Positions 1 to 12,170 are shown, numbered from the stretch's first letter. The stretch is DNA of 64,000 nucleotides from Argentina anserina (GCF_933775445.1 NW_026089473.1:496001-560000), one strand, 5' to 3'. Notes: a model not told the origin generated them from the sequence alone. Numbers and translations: made by a program.

Positions 1-580
1 TTGCAAGTGTGGGAGTGTGTTTCTTTCAAACTGAGTATCTTTACATCGTTTGCGTAGCTTTACTATTCCAATTGTGTATCTTTACATCGTTTGCGTATCT
101 TTACTATTCCAATTGTGTATCTTTTCATTTCTCGTTTGAGTATCTTTCTGTAAGGCTTCTGATGCGAGTTTCTATTGAATTTGAGAGTTTTGCAAGTGTG
201 GGAGTGTGTTTCTTTCAAACTGAGTATCTTTACATCGTTTGCGTATGTTTACTATTCCAATTGTGTATCTTTACATCGTTTGCGTATCTTTACTAGTCCA
301 ATTGTGTATCTTTTCATTTCTCGTTTGAGTATCTTTCTGTAAGGCTTCTGATGCGAGTTTCTATTGTATTTGAGAGTTTTGCAAGTGTGGGAGTGTGTTT
401 CTTTCAAACTGAGTATCTTTACATCGTTTGCGTATCTTTACTATTCCAATTGTGTATCTTTACATCGTTTGCGTATCTTTACTATTCCAATTGTGTATCT
501 TTACATCGTTTGCGTATCTTTACTATTCCAATTGAGTATCTTTTCATTTCTCGTTTGAGTATCTTTCAGTAAGGCTTCTG

Positions 581-769
581 ATGAGAGTTTCTATTGAATT
601 TGAGAGTTTTGCAAGTGTGGGAGTGTGTTTCTTTCAAACTGAGTATCTTTACATCGTTTGCGCATGTTTACTATTCCAATTGTGTATCTTTACATCGTTT
701 GCGTATCTTTACTATTCCAATTGTGTATCTTTTCATTTCTCGTTTGAGTATCTTTCTGTAAGGCTTCTG
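581..769 (+). repeat. Representative 189 bp satellite monomer (two 41 bp subrepeats)
   Basis: This is a typical basic unit, starting at the A of ATGAGAG (usually ATGCGAG). By hand count the consensus is about 88 T, 36 A, 35 G and 30 C, so GC is about 34% and T exceeds A more than twofold on this strand. It divides into nine short units whose starts read GAGTTTCTAT, GAGAGTTTTG, GAGTGTGTTT, GAGTATCTTT, GCGTATCTTT, GTGTATCTTT, GCGTATCTTT, GTGTATCTTT and GAGTATCTTT. Their lengths are 17, 19, 20, 19, 22, 19, 22, 23 and 28 bases. Six CpG sites fall at fixed places. Because 189 is a multiple of three, reading frames stay open across successive monomers; this is a length effect and not evidence of coding. 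Confidence 0.9.
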
Positions 770-3489
770 ATGCGAGTTTCTATTGTATTTGAGAGTTTTG
801 CAAGTGTGGGAGTGTGTTTCTTTCAAACTGAGTATCTTTACATCGTTTGCGTATGTTTACTATTCCAATTGTGTATCTTTACATCGTTTGCGTATCTTTA
901 CTAGTCCAATTATGTATCTTTTCATTTCTCGTTTGAGTATCTTTCTGTAAGGCTTCTGATGCGAGTTTCTATTGTATTTGAGAGTTTTGCAAGTGTGGGA
1001 GTGTGTTTCTTTCAAACTGAGTATCTTTACATCGTTTGCGTATCTTTACTATTCCAATTGTGTATCTTTACATCGTTTGTGTATCTTTACAATTCCAATT
1101 GAGTAATTTGTTCATTTCTCGTTTGAGTATCTTTCTGTAAGGCTTCTGATGCGAGTTTCTATTGAATTTGAGAGTTTTGCAAGTGTGGGAGTGTGTTTCT
1201 TTCAAACTGAGTATCTTTACATCGTTTGCGTATCTTTACTATTCCAATTGTGTATCTTTACATCGTTTGCGTATGTTTACTATTCCAATTGTGTATCTTT
1301 ACATCGTTTGCGTATCTTTACTAGTCGAATTGTGTATCTTTTCATTTCTCGTTTGAGTATCTTTCTGTAAGGCTTCTGATGCGAGTTTCTATTGTATTTG
1401 AGAGTTTTGCAAGTGTGGGAGTGTGTTTCTTTCAAACTGAGTATCTTTACATCGTTTGCGTATCTTTACTATTCCAATTGTGTATCTTTACATCGTTTGT
1501 GTATCTTTACAATTCCAATTGAGTGATTTGTTCATTTCTCGTTTGAGTATCTTTCTGTAAGGCTTTCTGATGCGAGTTTCTTTTGAATTTGAGAGTTTTG
1601 CAAGTGTGGGAGTGTGTTTCTTTCAAACTGAGTATCTTTACATCATTTGCGTATGTTTACTATTCCAATTGTGTATCTTTACATCGTTTGCGTATCTTTA
1701 CTATTCCAATTGAGTATCTTTTCATTTCTCGTTTGAGTATCTTTCAGTAAGGCTTCTGATGAGAGTTTCTATTGAATTTGAGAGTTTTGCAAGTGTGGGA
1801 GTGTGTTTCTTTCAAACTGAGTATCTTTACATCGTTTGCGCATGTTTACTATTCCAATTGTGTATCTTTACATCGTTTGCGTATCTTTACTATTCCAATT
1901 GTGTATCTTTTCATTTCTCGTTTGAGTATCTTTCTGTAAGGCTTCTGATGCGAGTTTCTATTGTATTTGAGAGTTTTGCAAGTGTGGGAGTGTGTTTCTT
2001 TCAAACTGAGTATCTTTACATCGTTTGCGTATGTTTACTATTCCAATTGTGTATCTTTACATCGTTTGCGTATCTTTACTAGTCCAATTATGTATCTTTT
2101 CATTTCTCGTTTGAGTATCTTTCTGTAAGGCTTCTGATGCGAGTTTCTATTGTATTTGAGAGTTTTGCAAGTGTGGGAGTGTGTTTCTTTCAAACTGAGT
2201 ATCTTTACATCGTTTGCGTATCTTTACTATTCCAATTGTGTATCTTTACATCGTTTGTGTATCTTTACAATTCCAATTGAGTAATTTGTTCATTTCTCGT
2301 TTGAGTATCTTTCTGTAAGGCTTCTGATGCGAGTTTCTATTGAATTTGAGAGTTTTGCAAGTGTGGGAGTGTGTTTCTTTCAAACTGAGTATCTTTACAT
2401 CGTTTGCGCATGTTTACTATTCCAATTGTGTATCTTTACATCGTTTGCGTATCTTTACTATTCCAATTGTGTATCTTTTCATTTCTCGTTTGAGTATCTT
2501 TCTGTAAGGCTTCTGATGCGAGTTTCTATTGTATTTGAGAGTTTTGCAAGTGTGGGAGTGTGTTTCTTTCAAACTGAGTATCTTTACATCGTTTGCGTAT
2601 GTTTACTATTCCAATTGTGTATCTTTACATCGTTTGCGTATCTTTACTAGTCCAATTGTGTATCTTTTCATTTCTCGTTTGAGTATCTTTCTGTAAGGCT
2701 TCTGATGCGAGTTTCTATTGTATTTGAGAGTTTTGCAAGTGTGGGAGTGTGTTTCTTTCAAACTGAGTATCTTTACATCGTTTGCGTATCTTTACTATTC
2801 CAATTGTGTATCTTTACATCGTTTGTGTATCTTTACAATTCCAATTGAGTAATTTGTTCATTTCTCGTTTGAGTATCTTTCTGTAAGGCTTCTGATGCGA
2901 CTTTCTATTGTATTTGAGAGTTTTGCAAGTGTGGGAGTGTGTTTCTTTCAAACTGAGTATCTTTACATCGTTTGCGTATCTTTACTATTCCAATTGTGTA
3001 TCTTTACATCGTTTACGTATCTTTACTATTCCAATTGTGTATCTTTTCATTTCTCGTTTGAGTATCTTTCTGTAAGGCTTCTGATGCGAGTTTCTATTGA
3101 ATTTGAGAGTTTTGCAAGTGTGGGAGTGTGTTTCTTTCAAACTGAGTATCTTTACATCGTTTGCGTATGTTTACTATTCCAATTGTGTATCTTTACATCG
3201 TTTGCGTATCTTTACTAGTCCAATTGTGTATCTTTTCATTTCTCGTTTGAGTATCTTTCTGTAAGGCTTCTGATGCGAGTTTCTATTGTATTTGAGAGTT
3301 TTGCAAGTGTGGGAGTGTGTTTCTTTCAAACTGAGTATCTTTACATCGTTTGCGTATCTTTACTATTCCAATTGTGTATCTTTACATCGTTTGCGTATCT
3401 TTACTAGTCCAATTGTGTATCTTTTCATTTCTCGTTTGAGTATCTTTCTGTAAGGCTTCTGATGCGACTTTCTATTGTATTTGAGAGTT

Positions 3490-5189
3490 TTGCAAGTGTG
3501 GGAGTGTGTTTCTTTCAAACTGAGTATCTTTACATCGTTTGCGTAGCTTTACTATTCCAATTGTGTATCTTTACATCGTTTGCGTATCTTTACTATTCCA
3601 ATTGTGTATCTTTTCATTTCTCGTTTGAGTATCTTTCTGTAAGGCTTCTGATGCGAGTTTCTATTGAATTTGAGAGTTTTGCAAGTGTGGGAGTGTGTTT
3701 CTTTCAAACTGAGTATCTTTACATCGTTTGCGTATGTTTACTATTCCAATTGTGTATCTTTACATCGTTTGCGTATCTTTACTAGTCCAATTGTGTATCT
3801 TTTCATTTCTCGTTTGAGTATCTTTCTGTAAGGCTTCTGATGCGAGTTTCTATTGTATTTGAGAGTTTTGCAAGTGTGGGAGTGTGTTTCTTTCAAACTG
3901 AGTATCTTTACATCGTTTGCGTATCTTTACTATTCCAATTGTGTATCTTTACATCGTTTGCGTATCTTTACTATTCCAATTGTGTATCTTTACATCGTTT
4001 GCGTATCTTTACTATTCCAATTGAGTATCTTTTCATTTCTCGTTTGAGTATCTTTCAGTAAGGCTTCTGATGAGAGTTTCTATTGAATTTGAGAGTTTTG
4101 CAAGTGTGGGAGTGTGTTTCTTTCAAACTGAGTATCTTTACATCGTTTGCGCATGTTTACTATTCCAATTGTGTATCTTTACATCGTTTGCGTATCTTTA
4201 CTATTCCAATTGTGTATCTTTTCATTTCTCGTTTGAGTATCTTTCTGTAAGGCTTCTGATGCGAGTTTCTATTGTATTTGAGAGTTTTGCAAGTGTGGGA
4301 GTGTGTTTCTTTCAAACTGAGTATCTTTACATCGTTTGCGTATGTTTACTATTCCAATTGTGTATCTTTACATCGTTTGCGTATCTTTACTAGTCCAATT
4401 ATGTATCTTTTCATTTCTCGTTTGAGTATCTTTCTGTAAGGCTTCTGATGCGAGTTTCTATTGTATTTGAGAGTTTTGCAAGTGTGGGAGTGTGTTTCTT
4501 TCAAACTGAGTATCTTTACATCGTTTGCGTATCTTTACTATTCCAATTGTGTATCTTTACATCGTTTGTGTATCTTTACAATTCCAATTGAGTAATTTGT
4601 TCATTTCTCGTTTGAGTATCTTTCTGTAAGGCTTCTGATGCGAGTTTCTATTGAATTTGAGAGTTTTGCAAGTGTGGGAGTGTGTTTCTTTCAAACTGAG
4701 TATCTTTACATCGTTTGCGTATCTTTACTATTCCAATTGTGTATCTTTACATCGTTTGCGTATGTTTACTATTCCAATTGTGTATCTTTACATCGTTTGC
4801 GTATCTTTACTAGTCGAATTGTGTATCTTTTCATTTCTCGTTTGAGTATCTTTTTGTAAGGCTTCTGATGCGAGTTTCTATTGTATTTGAGAGTTTTGCA
4901 AGTGTGGGAGTGTGTTTCTTTCAAACTGAGTATCTTTACATCGTTTGCGTATCTTTACTATTCCAATTGTGTATCTTTACATCGTTTGTGTATCTTTACA
5001 ATTCCAATTGAGTGATTTGTTCATTTCTCGTTTGAGTATCTTTCTGTAAGGCTTTCTGATGCGAGTTTCTTTTGAATTTGAGAGTTTTGCAAGTGTGGGA
5101 GTGTGTTTCTTTCAAACTGAGTATCTTTACATCATTTGCGTATGTTTACTATTCCAATTGTGTATCTTTACATCGTTTGCGTATCTTTA
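3490..5189 (+). repeat. Higher-order copy of 1-1700 (offset 3489 bp)
   Basis: Bases 3490 to about 5189 repeat bases 1 to about 1700 in order. Shared private variants prove the match: GCGTAGCTTT at about 51 and 3541, ATGAGAG at 581 and 4070, TAGTCGAATT at about 1322 and 4811, GAGTGATTTG at about 1521 and 5010, and CATCATTTGC at 1641 and about 5130. The copies separate where one reads CTATTCCAATTGAG (near 1700) and the other CTAATCCAATTGTG (near 5190). Confidence 0.88.
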
Positions 5190-5436
5190 CTAATCCAATT
5201 GTGTATCTTTTCATTTCTCGTTTGAGTATCTTTCTGTAAGGCTTCTGATGCGAGTTTCTATTGTATTTGAGAGTTTTGCAAGTGTGGGAGTGTGTTTCTT
5301 TCAAACTGAGTATCTTTACATCGTTTGCGTATCTTTACTATTCCAATTGTGTATCTTTACATCGTTTGCGTATCTTTACTATTCCAATTGAGTATCTTTT
5401 CATTTCTCGTTTGAGTATCTTTCTGTAAGGCTTCTG

Positions 5437-5584
5437 ATGCGAGTTTCTATTGAATTTGAGAGTTTTGCAAGTGTGGGAGTGTGTTTCTTTCAAACTGAGT
5501 ATCTTTACATCGTTTGCGTATCTTTACTATTCCAATTGTGTATCTTTTCATTTCTCGTTTGAGTATCTTTCTGTAAGGCTTCTG
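5437..5584 (+). repeat. Short 148 bp monomer (one 41 bp subrepeat)
   Basis: The spacing between consecutive ATGCGAG starts here is 148 bases, that is 107 + 41. One subrepeat sits between the 63 bp head and the 44 bp tail. Similar short monomers recur in the right arm near 15752, 20389, 21147, 22094, 24030, 24747, 26684, 27401, 29864, 31230, 31947, 32095, 34248, 37827, 38505, 40881, 42399 and 43917. They are absent or rare after about 44 kb. Confidence 0.9.
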
Positions 5585-8083
5585 ATGCGAGTTTCTATTG
5601 TATTTGAGAGTTTTGCAAGTGTGGGAGTGTGTTTCTTTCAAACTGAGTATCTTTACATCGTTTGCGTATCTTTACTATTCCAATTGTGTATCTTTACATC
5701 GTTTGCGTATCTTTACTATTCCAATTGTGTATCTTTTCATTTCTCGTTTGAGTATCTTTCTGTAAGGCTTCTGATGCGAGTTTCTATTTTATTTGAGAGT
5801 TTTGCAAGTGTGGGAGTGTGTTTCTTTCAAACTGAGTATCTTTACATCGTTTGCGTATCTTTACTATTCCAATTGTGTATCTTTACATCGTTTGCGTATG
5901 TTTACTAGTCCAATTGTGTATCTTTTCATTTCTCGTTTGAGTATCTTTCTGTAAGGCTTCTGATGCGAGTTTCTATTGTATTTGAGAGTTTTGCAAGTGT
6001 GGGAATGTGTTTCTTTCAAACTGAGTATCTTTACATCGTTTGCGTATGTTTACTATTCCAATTGTGTATCTTTACATCGTTTGCGTATCTTTACTAGTCC
6101 AATTGTGTATCTTTTCATTTCTCGTTTGAGTATCTTTCTGTAAGGCTTCTGATGCGAGTTTCTATTGTATTTGAGAGTTTTGCAAGTGTGGGAGTGTGTT
6201 TCGTTCAAACTGAGTATCTTTACATCGTTTGCGTATCTTTACTATTCCAATTGTGTATCTTTACATCGTTTGCGTATCTTTACTAGTCCAATTGTGTATC
6301 TTTTCATTTCTCGTTTGAGTATCTTTCTGTAAGGCTTCTGATGCGAGTTTCTATTGTATTTGAGAGTTTTGCAAGTGTGGGAGTGTGTTTCTTTCAAACT
6401 GAGTATCTTTACATCGTTTGCGTATCTTTACTATTCCAATTGTGTATCTTTACATCGTTTGCGTATCTTTACTATTCCAATTGTGTATCTTTTCATTTCT
6501 CGTTTGAGTATCTTTCTGTAAGGCTTCTGATGCGAGTTTCTATTGTATTTGAGAGTTTTGCAAGTGTGGGAGTGTGTTTCTTTCAAACTGAGTATCTTTA
6601 CATCGTTTGCGTATCTTTACTATTCCAATTGTGTATCTTTACATCGTTTGCGTATCTTTACTAGTCCAATTGTGTATCTTTTCATTTCTCGTTTGAGTAT
6701 CTTTCTGTAAGGCTTCTGATGCGAGTTTCTATTGAATTTGAGAGTTTTGCAAGTGTGGGAGTGTGTTTCTTTCAAACTGAGTATCTTTACATCGTTTGCG
6801 TATCTTTACTATTCCAATTGTGTATCTTTACATCGTTTGCGTATCTTTACTAGTCCAATTGTGTATCTTTTCATTTCTCGTTTGAGTATCTTTCTGTAAG
6901 GCTTCTGATGCGAGTTTCTATTGTATTTGAGAGTTTTGCAAGTGTGGGAGTGTGTTTCTTTCAAACTGAGTATCTTTACATCGTTTGCCTATCTTTACTA
7001 TTCCAATTGTGTATCTTTACATCGTTTGCGTATCTTTACTATTCCAATTGTGTATCTTTACATCGTTTGCGTATCTTTACTATTCCAATTGAGTATCTTT
7101 TCATTTCTCGTTTGAGTATCTTTCTGTAAGGCTTCTGATGCGAGTTTCTATTGAATTTGAGAGTTTTGCAAGTGTGGGAGTGTGTTTCTTTCAAACTGAG
7201 TATCTTTACATCGTTTGCGCATGTTTACTATTCCAATTGTGTATCTTTACATCGTTTGCGTATCTTTACTATTCCAATTGTGTATCTTTTCATTTCTCGT
7301 TTGAGTATCTTTCTGTAAGGCTTCTGATGCGAGTTTCTATTGTATTTGAGAGTTTTGCAAGTGTGGGAGTGTGTTTCTTTCAAACTGAGTATCTTTACAT
7401 CGTTTGCGTATGTTTACTATTCCAATTGTGTATCTTTACATCGTTTGCGTATCTTTACTAGTCCAATTGTGTATCTTTTCATTTCTCGTTTGAGTATCTT
7501 TCTGTAAGGCTTCTGATGCGAGTTTCTATTGTATTTGAGAGTTTTGCAAGTGTGGGAGTGTGTTTCTTTCAAACTGAGTATCTTTACATCGTTTGCGTAT
7601 CTTTACTATTCCAATTGTGTATCTTTACATCGTTTGTGTATCTTTACAATTCCAATTGAGTAATTTGTTCATTTCTCGTTTGAGTATCTTTCTGTAAGGC
7701 TTCTGATGCGACTTTCTATTGTATTTGAGAGTTTTGCAAGTGTGGGAGTGTGTTTCTTTCAAACTGAGTATCTTTACATCGTTTGCGTATCTTTACTATT
7801 CCAATTGTGTATCTTTACATCGTTTACGTATCTTTACTATTCCAATTGTGTATCTTTTCATTTCTCGTTTGAGTATCTTTCTGTAAGGCTTCTGATGCGA
7901 GTTTCTATTGAATTTGAGAGTTTTGCAAGTGTGGGAGTGTGTTTCTTTCAAACTGAGTATCTTTACATCGTTTGCGTATGTTTACTATTCCAATTGTGTA
8001 TCTTTACATCATTTGCGTATCTTTACTAGTCCAATTGTGTATCTTTTCATTTCTCGTTTGAGTATCTTTCTGTAAGGCTTCTG

Positions 8084-9608
8084 ATGCGAGTTTCTATTGT
8101 ATTTGAGAGTTTTGCAAGTGTGGGAGTGTGTTTCTTTCAAACTGAGTATCTTTACATCGTTTGCGTATCTTTACTATTCCAATTGTGTATCTTTACATCG
8201 TTTGCGTATCTTTACTATTCCAATTGTGTATCTTTACATCGTTTGCGTATCTTTACTATTCCAATTGAGTATCTTTTCATTTCTCGTTTGAGTATCTTTC
8301 TGTAAGGCTTCTGATGAGAGTTTCTATTGAATTTGAGAGTTTTGCAAGTGTGGGACTGTGTTTCTTTCAAACTGAGTATCTTTACATCGTTTGCGCATGT
8401 TTACTATTCCAATTGTGTATCTTTACATCGTTTGCGTATCTTTACTATTCCAATTGTGTATCTTTTCATTTCTCGTTTGAGTATCTTTCTGTAAGGCTTC
8501 TTATGCGAGTTTCTATTGTATTTGAGAGTTTTGCAAGTGTGGGAGTGTGTTTCTTTCAAACTGAGTATCTTTACATCGTTTGCGTATGTTTACTATTCCA
8601 ATAGTGTATCTTTACATCGTTTGCGTATCTTTACTAGTCCAATTGTGTATCTTTTCATTTCTCGTTTGAGTATCTTTCTGTAAGGCTTCTGATGCGAGTT
8701 TCTATTGTATTTGAGAGTTTTGCAAGTGTGGGAGTGTGTTTCTTTCAAACTGAGTATCTTTACATCGTTTGCGTATCTTAACTATTCCAATTGTGTATCT
8801 TTACATCGTTTGTGTATCTTTACAATTCCAATTGAGTAATTTGTTCATTTCTCGTTTGAGTATCTTTCTGTAAGGCTTCTGATGCGAGTTTCTATTGAAT
8901 TTGAGAGTTTTGCAAGTGTGGGAGTGTGTTTCTTTCAAACTGAGTATCTTTACATCGTTTGCGTATCTTTACTATTCCAATTGTGTATCTTTACATCGTT
9001 TGCGTATGTTTACTATTCCAATTGTGTATCTTTACATCGTTTGCGTATCTTTACTAGTCCAATTGTGTATCTTTTCATTTCTCGTTTGAGTATCTTTCTG
9101 TAAGGCTTCTGATGCGAGTTTCTATTGTATTTGAGAGTTTTGCAAGTGTGGGAGTGTGTTTCTTTCAAACTGAGTATCTTTACATCGTTTGCGTATCTTT
9201 ACTATTCCAATTGTGTATCTTTACATCGTTTGTGTATCTTTACAATTCCAATTGAGTGATTTGTTCATTTCTCGTTTGAGTATCTTTCTGTAAGGCTTTC
9301 TGATGCGAGTTTCTTTTGAATTTGAGAGTTTTGCAAGTGTGGGAGTGTGTTTCTGTCAAACTGAGTATCTTTACATCATTTGCGTATGTTTACTATTCCA
9401 ATTGTGTATCTTTACATCGTTTGCGTATCTTTACTAATCCAATTGTGTATCTTTTCATTTCTCGTTTGAGTATCTTTCTGTAAGGCTTCTGATGCGAGTT
9501 TCTATTGTATTTGAGAGTTTTGCAAGTGTGGGAGTGTGTTTCTTTCAAACTGAGTATCTTTACATCGTTTGCGTATCTTTACTATTCCAATTGTGTATCT
9601 TTACATCG
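8084..9608 (+). repeat. Higher-order copy of 3840-5364 (offset 4244 bp)
   Basis: Monomer order and variants match 3840-5364, including ATGAGAG (8314), GCGCATG (8394), GAGTGATTTG (9254) and CTAATCC (9434). The copy has private changes such as GGGACTGTG near 8355, CTTCTTATGCG near 8500 and AATAGTG near 8600. It separates from its partner at CGTTTGTGTATC (about 9609). An adjoining stretch around 7706-8029 matches 2895-3218 instead (offset 4811; shared CGTTTACGTATC). The left arm is therefore a mosaic of duplicated blocks. Confidence 0.82.
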
Positions 9609-10298
9609 TTTGTGTATCTTTACAATTCCAATTGAGTAATTTGTTTATTTCTCGTTTGAGTATCTTTCTGTAAGGCTTTCTGATGCGAGTTTCTTTTGAA
9701 TTTGAGAGTTTTGCAAGTGTGGGAGTGTGTTTCTTTCAAACTGAGTATCTTTACATCGTTTGCGTATGTTTACTATTCCAATTGTGTATCTTTACATCGT
9801 TTGCGTATCTTTACTAGTCCAATTGTGTATCTTTTCATTTCTCGTTTGAGTATCTTTCTGTAAGGCTTCTGATGCGAGTTTCTATTGTATTTGAGAGTTT
9901 TGCAAGTGTGGGACTGTGTTTCTTTCAAACTGAGTATCTTTACATCGTTTGCGTATTTGAGTCTAGTTGCTGTAGCATTTTACAGAACTAGATTTAGAGG
10001 TCTACATCATTCCCAGTTGCAATTTGAAGGCAGCAAGGTCGTGTCAGAAATTCAGAACTCGTGCAGTTGCAGTCCGGAAACAGCAAAACAGGGAGCACTT
10101 CCGGCCTAATTGGGCAGTTGTGCCATATATGTATTGAAAGCTTGTTGTGTTATCTTCAACTTTTATTCAGGCCACGTTTCCATTCCAGCTGTTTAAATTA
10201 ATGGAATTCAGGTACAAAGAGGTAAAGGTCATTCCAGTTTTTGATTCTATGAACTTGTTTTTCGTGACAAATTTGCAGGGGCATAACTTTCTCCTCAT

Positions 10299-10562
10299 TT
10301 GGAGTTAGCGAACGTACTTTATATACTTGGGAAGCTAGAAATATCAGCTTTCAATTCCCACTGTTGTCTTACTGATCGAAGATTATTTTCAAACGTTATG
10401 AAGCATGGAATGCAAGCTGTTGGACCGTGTCATGGGGGAGCTTTTCTCATCATTTTCTCAACTCTTTCTCCTGTGTTTATTTTTGTGTCTTTGTTTCTTT
10501 CCACTATGCTTTTGTCTTTCATTGCATTATTTATTTTGACATTCATTGAGGACAATGCATGA
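10299..10562 (+). pseudogene. Residual 87-codon open frame with hydrophobic C-terminal half
   Basis: The frame encodes 87 residues. The first 45 are mixed (with HCC and CHGG clusters). Residues about 49-83 are strongly hydrophobic (LIIFSTL, VFIFVSLFLS, LLSFIALFIL), and it ends IEDNA just before the first G-rich tract. In Ogre/Tat/Athila elements the last coding segment or an env-like frame lies in this place. Position and hydrophobicity would fit a decayed 3' coding end, but T-rich DNA also yields such frames by chance. I do not recognise a domain. The methionine start is arbitrary because the upstream part of the element is deleted. Confidence 0.25.
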
Positions 10563-10580
10563 TTCGAGTGTGGGGGAAGG
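10563..10580 (+). other. First CGAGTGTGGGGG purine-rich tract
   Basis: TTCGAGTGTGGGGGAAGG follows GAGGACAATGCATGA. It resembles the true polypurine tract before the LTR and marks the end of the coding part in related elements, as I recall them. It may be a second plus-strand priming site or a duplicated relic. Confidence 0.5.
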
Positions 10581-11262
10581 TTTACATGTTAGAGTCATAA
10601 AATCAAAAAAATAAAATTTTATTTGTATTTTTTGTTTTGTTTTGAGTCTTAGGTATGCCTTTAACTGTCTAGGATGAGTTGATCTTTGAATGATTGGTTG
10701 AAAGATGATCACAAGATTGGAAATTGAACTTAATTGTTATTTGATGGTTAATCGATGTGTAGAAATTGTACGAACATGTAGTAGATGAGGATTTTGAAAC
10801 TTAGGTACAAAATGAGCATGTTCCTTACTTGTTTGAATTCATGTAACCTATGTGAGTTTCGAGCCATATATGTGCATTTCTTTGGAGAGTTTAATCTATC
10901 GTTTCTTGGCTATATAACCTCATTACATCTGTTTTGATCAATTCATATGCCATAGAATTGCAATGAACTAGAGAATGCTAGAACTTACTTTGTGAAACTT
11001 TCGAAACTTTTATCATAATATACTCTGATTTTGAAAAGGATTGTTGGATCTTTTTAGGATTCCACCACTTAAACCAAAAAGCCGTATGCCTTATTTGTGC
11101 CCTGCTTGGGACACCTTAGTATTAACCCATTTGAGCCTACGTTAAAAATTTTCTTTCATCACCAACATGTTAATATCCTTGCTTAGTATAGTTATATCTC
11201 TACCTTGTTCTCAAAGCTTGGCAGAGCCGATTGTTGGATGTTAATATGGAGTGATGATTCGA

Positions 11263-11275
11263 TTCAAGTGTGGGG
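11263..11275 (+). other. Second TTCAAGTGTGGGG motif
   Basis: The 13 bases are identical to those directly before the LTR (12154-12166), 891 bases upstream. It is followed by TTATGCTATG instead of an LTR start, so it is an internal copy. Confidence 0.55.
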
Positions 11276-11303
11276 TTATGCTATGTATGTACTTATGCCG
11301 TAT

Positions 11304-11403
11304 GAAAAAGGGTGAAAAGAATGAAAAAAAGAAAAGAAAGGTGTCGTGAGAAGAAAAAGAAAAAAATACATGAACACGACTTGAAAGAAAAAATATATAT
11401 ATA
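11304..11403 (+). repeat. A/G-rich low-complexity run ending in an AT microsatellite
   Basis: Around 100 bases are mostly A and G (GAAAAAAAGAAAAGAAAGG, AGAAGAAAAAGAAAAAAATA) and finish in a short ATATATATATATA run near 11393-11405. Similar purine stretches are common in the 3' region of Tat and Athila elements, as far as I recall. No coding or RNA structure is evident. Confidence 0.75.
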
Positions 11404-12153
11404 TACAAAGAAGTTACGGCATAGCTATGTTTGATGTGAATTTGGAGTTGTGATATATTTGTTGAAGGCTCAATAATGTTGTACTTTAGCCTTTGTTCGT
11501 TTTCACAACGTTTAGAGTGAAGAATGGGTCCAACATGATAAAATTGGCTCTTGTTTTATGGAGTATGGCGACATAAGGTGGATGATTATTGCTCTGCTAA
11601 GTCTTGAGGATGACCTTTGTGATTCCTTTTACCTGAAAAATGATATCCTTAACGAGCCTAAGCCTACCTTTTATAAAGATCCGCATGATTCTTAAAATGA
11701 GTAGCTCTTGATATGTGGAGTTTGTTTCATAAGTAAGCATATGGTTAGGGTTCATTTGTGCATATGATTGGTATCTTTCATGAGGTTTTCGAATTCACTA
11801 TGTGTTTATAACTCTTATGTGTGAAAAGCTTTTAAGCATATGCCATGTTCTTGAGAGAAAATATTTGGAGTGCATATCCCTTGTGAGTTGAATTTGAACT
11901 TGTTTTGAACATGTTGAGCTTAATATCACCTATGTTTCTGCCATGTCTTACTTGTTCTGCGAGATCACATGTTTATTAACCATTAAATTCATTCTATCTA
12001 TTTCGATTAAGTGTTATTCTTGATGCTATGAGTTTGAAGATCGTTGAGACAAAATGTTGAAGGCATTATAGTTGAGTCATTAGTTTAGTTGTTTTGATTT
12101 TTGTTTTATGTTTTTGTTTCCCTTTTCTATTATTTGCTAAGGGACTAGCAAAG

Positions 12154-12170
12154 TTCAAGTGTGGGGTTGT
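12154..12170 (+). promoter_or_regulatory. Polypurine tract (plus-strand primer site)
   Basis: TTCAAGTGTGGGGTTGT lies immediately before the LTR start TGATAGGAGC. A G-rich tract abutting the LTR is where reverse transcription primes the plus strand. Its position fixes the LTR 5' boundary at 12171. The core includes two T residues, which is tolerated in this group. Confidence 0.7.

Larger units (their letters stand above)
1..9956 (+). repeat. Left arm of tandem satellite array (basic monomer 189 bp)
   Basis: About 50 head-to-tail monomers fill this stretch without a gap. Each has a fixed 63 bp head from ATGCGAGTTTCTATTG through GCAAGTGTGGGAGTGTG to CAAACTGAG. Then come one or more 41 bp subrepeats (TATCTTTACATCG... 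TTCCAATTGTG) and a 44 bp tail ending GTAAGGCTTCTG. Monomer starts at 581, 770, 959 and 1149 show the 189-190 bp step; 351 to 581 and 1149 to 1379 are 230 bp three-subrepeat forms. Marks of this arm are the tail variant GAGTAATTTGTTC (for example 1105, 2283, 4591), GAGTGATTTGTTC (1525, 5010, 9251) and GCGCATGTTT (660, 1838, 4149). All monomers face the same way. It contains no gene that I can support. The family is not one I recognise by name. Confidence 0.97.
9957..12170 (+). other. Internal 3' region of the retroelement, non-coding
   Basis: About 2.2 kb between the truncation point and the LTR. In order it holds a segment with GTTGCAGTCCGGAAACAGC and TTCCGGCCTAATTGGGC (10060-10115), a residual open frame (10299-10562), a first G-rich tract (10563-10580), AT-rich sequence, AACCCATTTGAGCCTACG (11135-11152), a second TTCAAGTGTGGGG (11263-11275) and an A/G-rich run (11304-11403). 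After that come AACGAGCCTAAGCCTACC (11651-11668) and the final polypurine tract. I see no reverse-transcriptase or integrase motifs on either strand. Long non-coding 3' regions are typical of the Tat side of Ty3/gypsy elements. Confidence 0.7.

Noticed and set aside
9885..10109. 74-codon frame crossing the satellite-element junction
   Set aside because: It begins in a satellite head and reads through the breakpoint at 9957 into non-coding element sequence; it is a chance fusion.
9957..10300. Remnant of a 5' LTR
   Set aside because: Only about 20 bases match the 3' LTR; the rest does not align, so this is not a second LTR copy.
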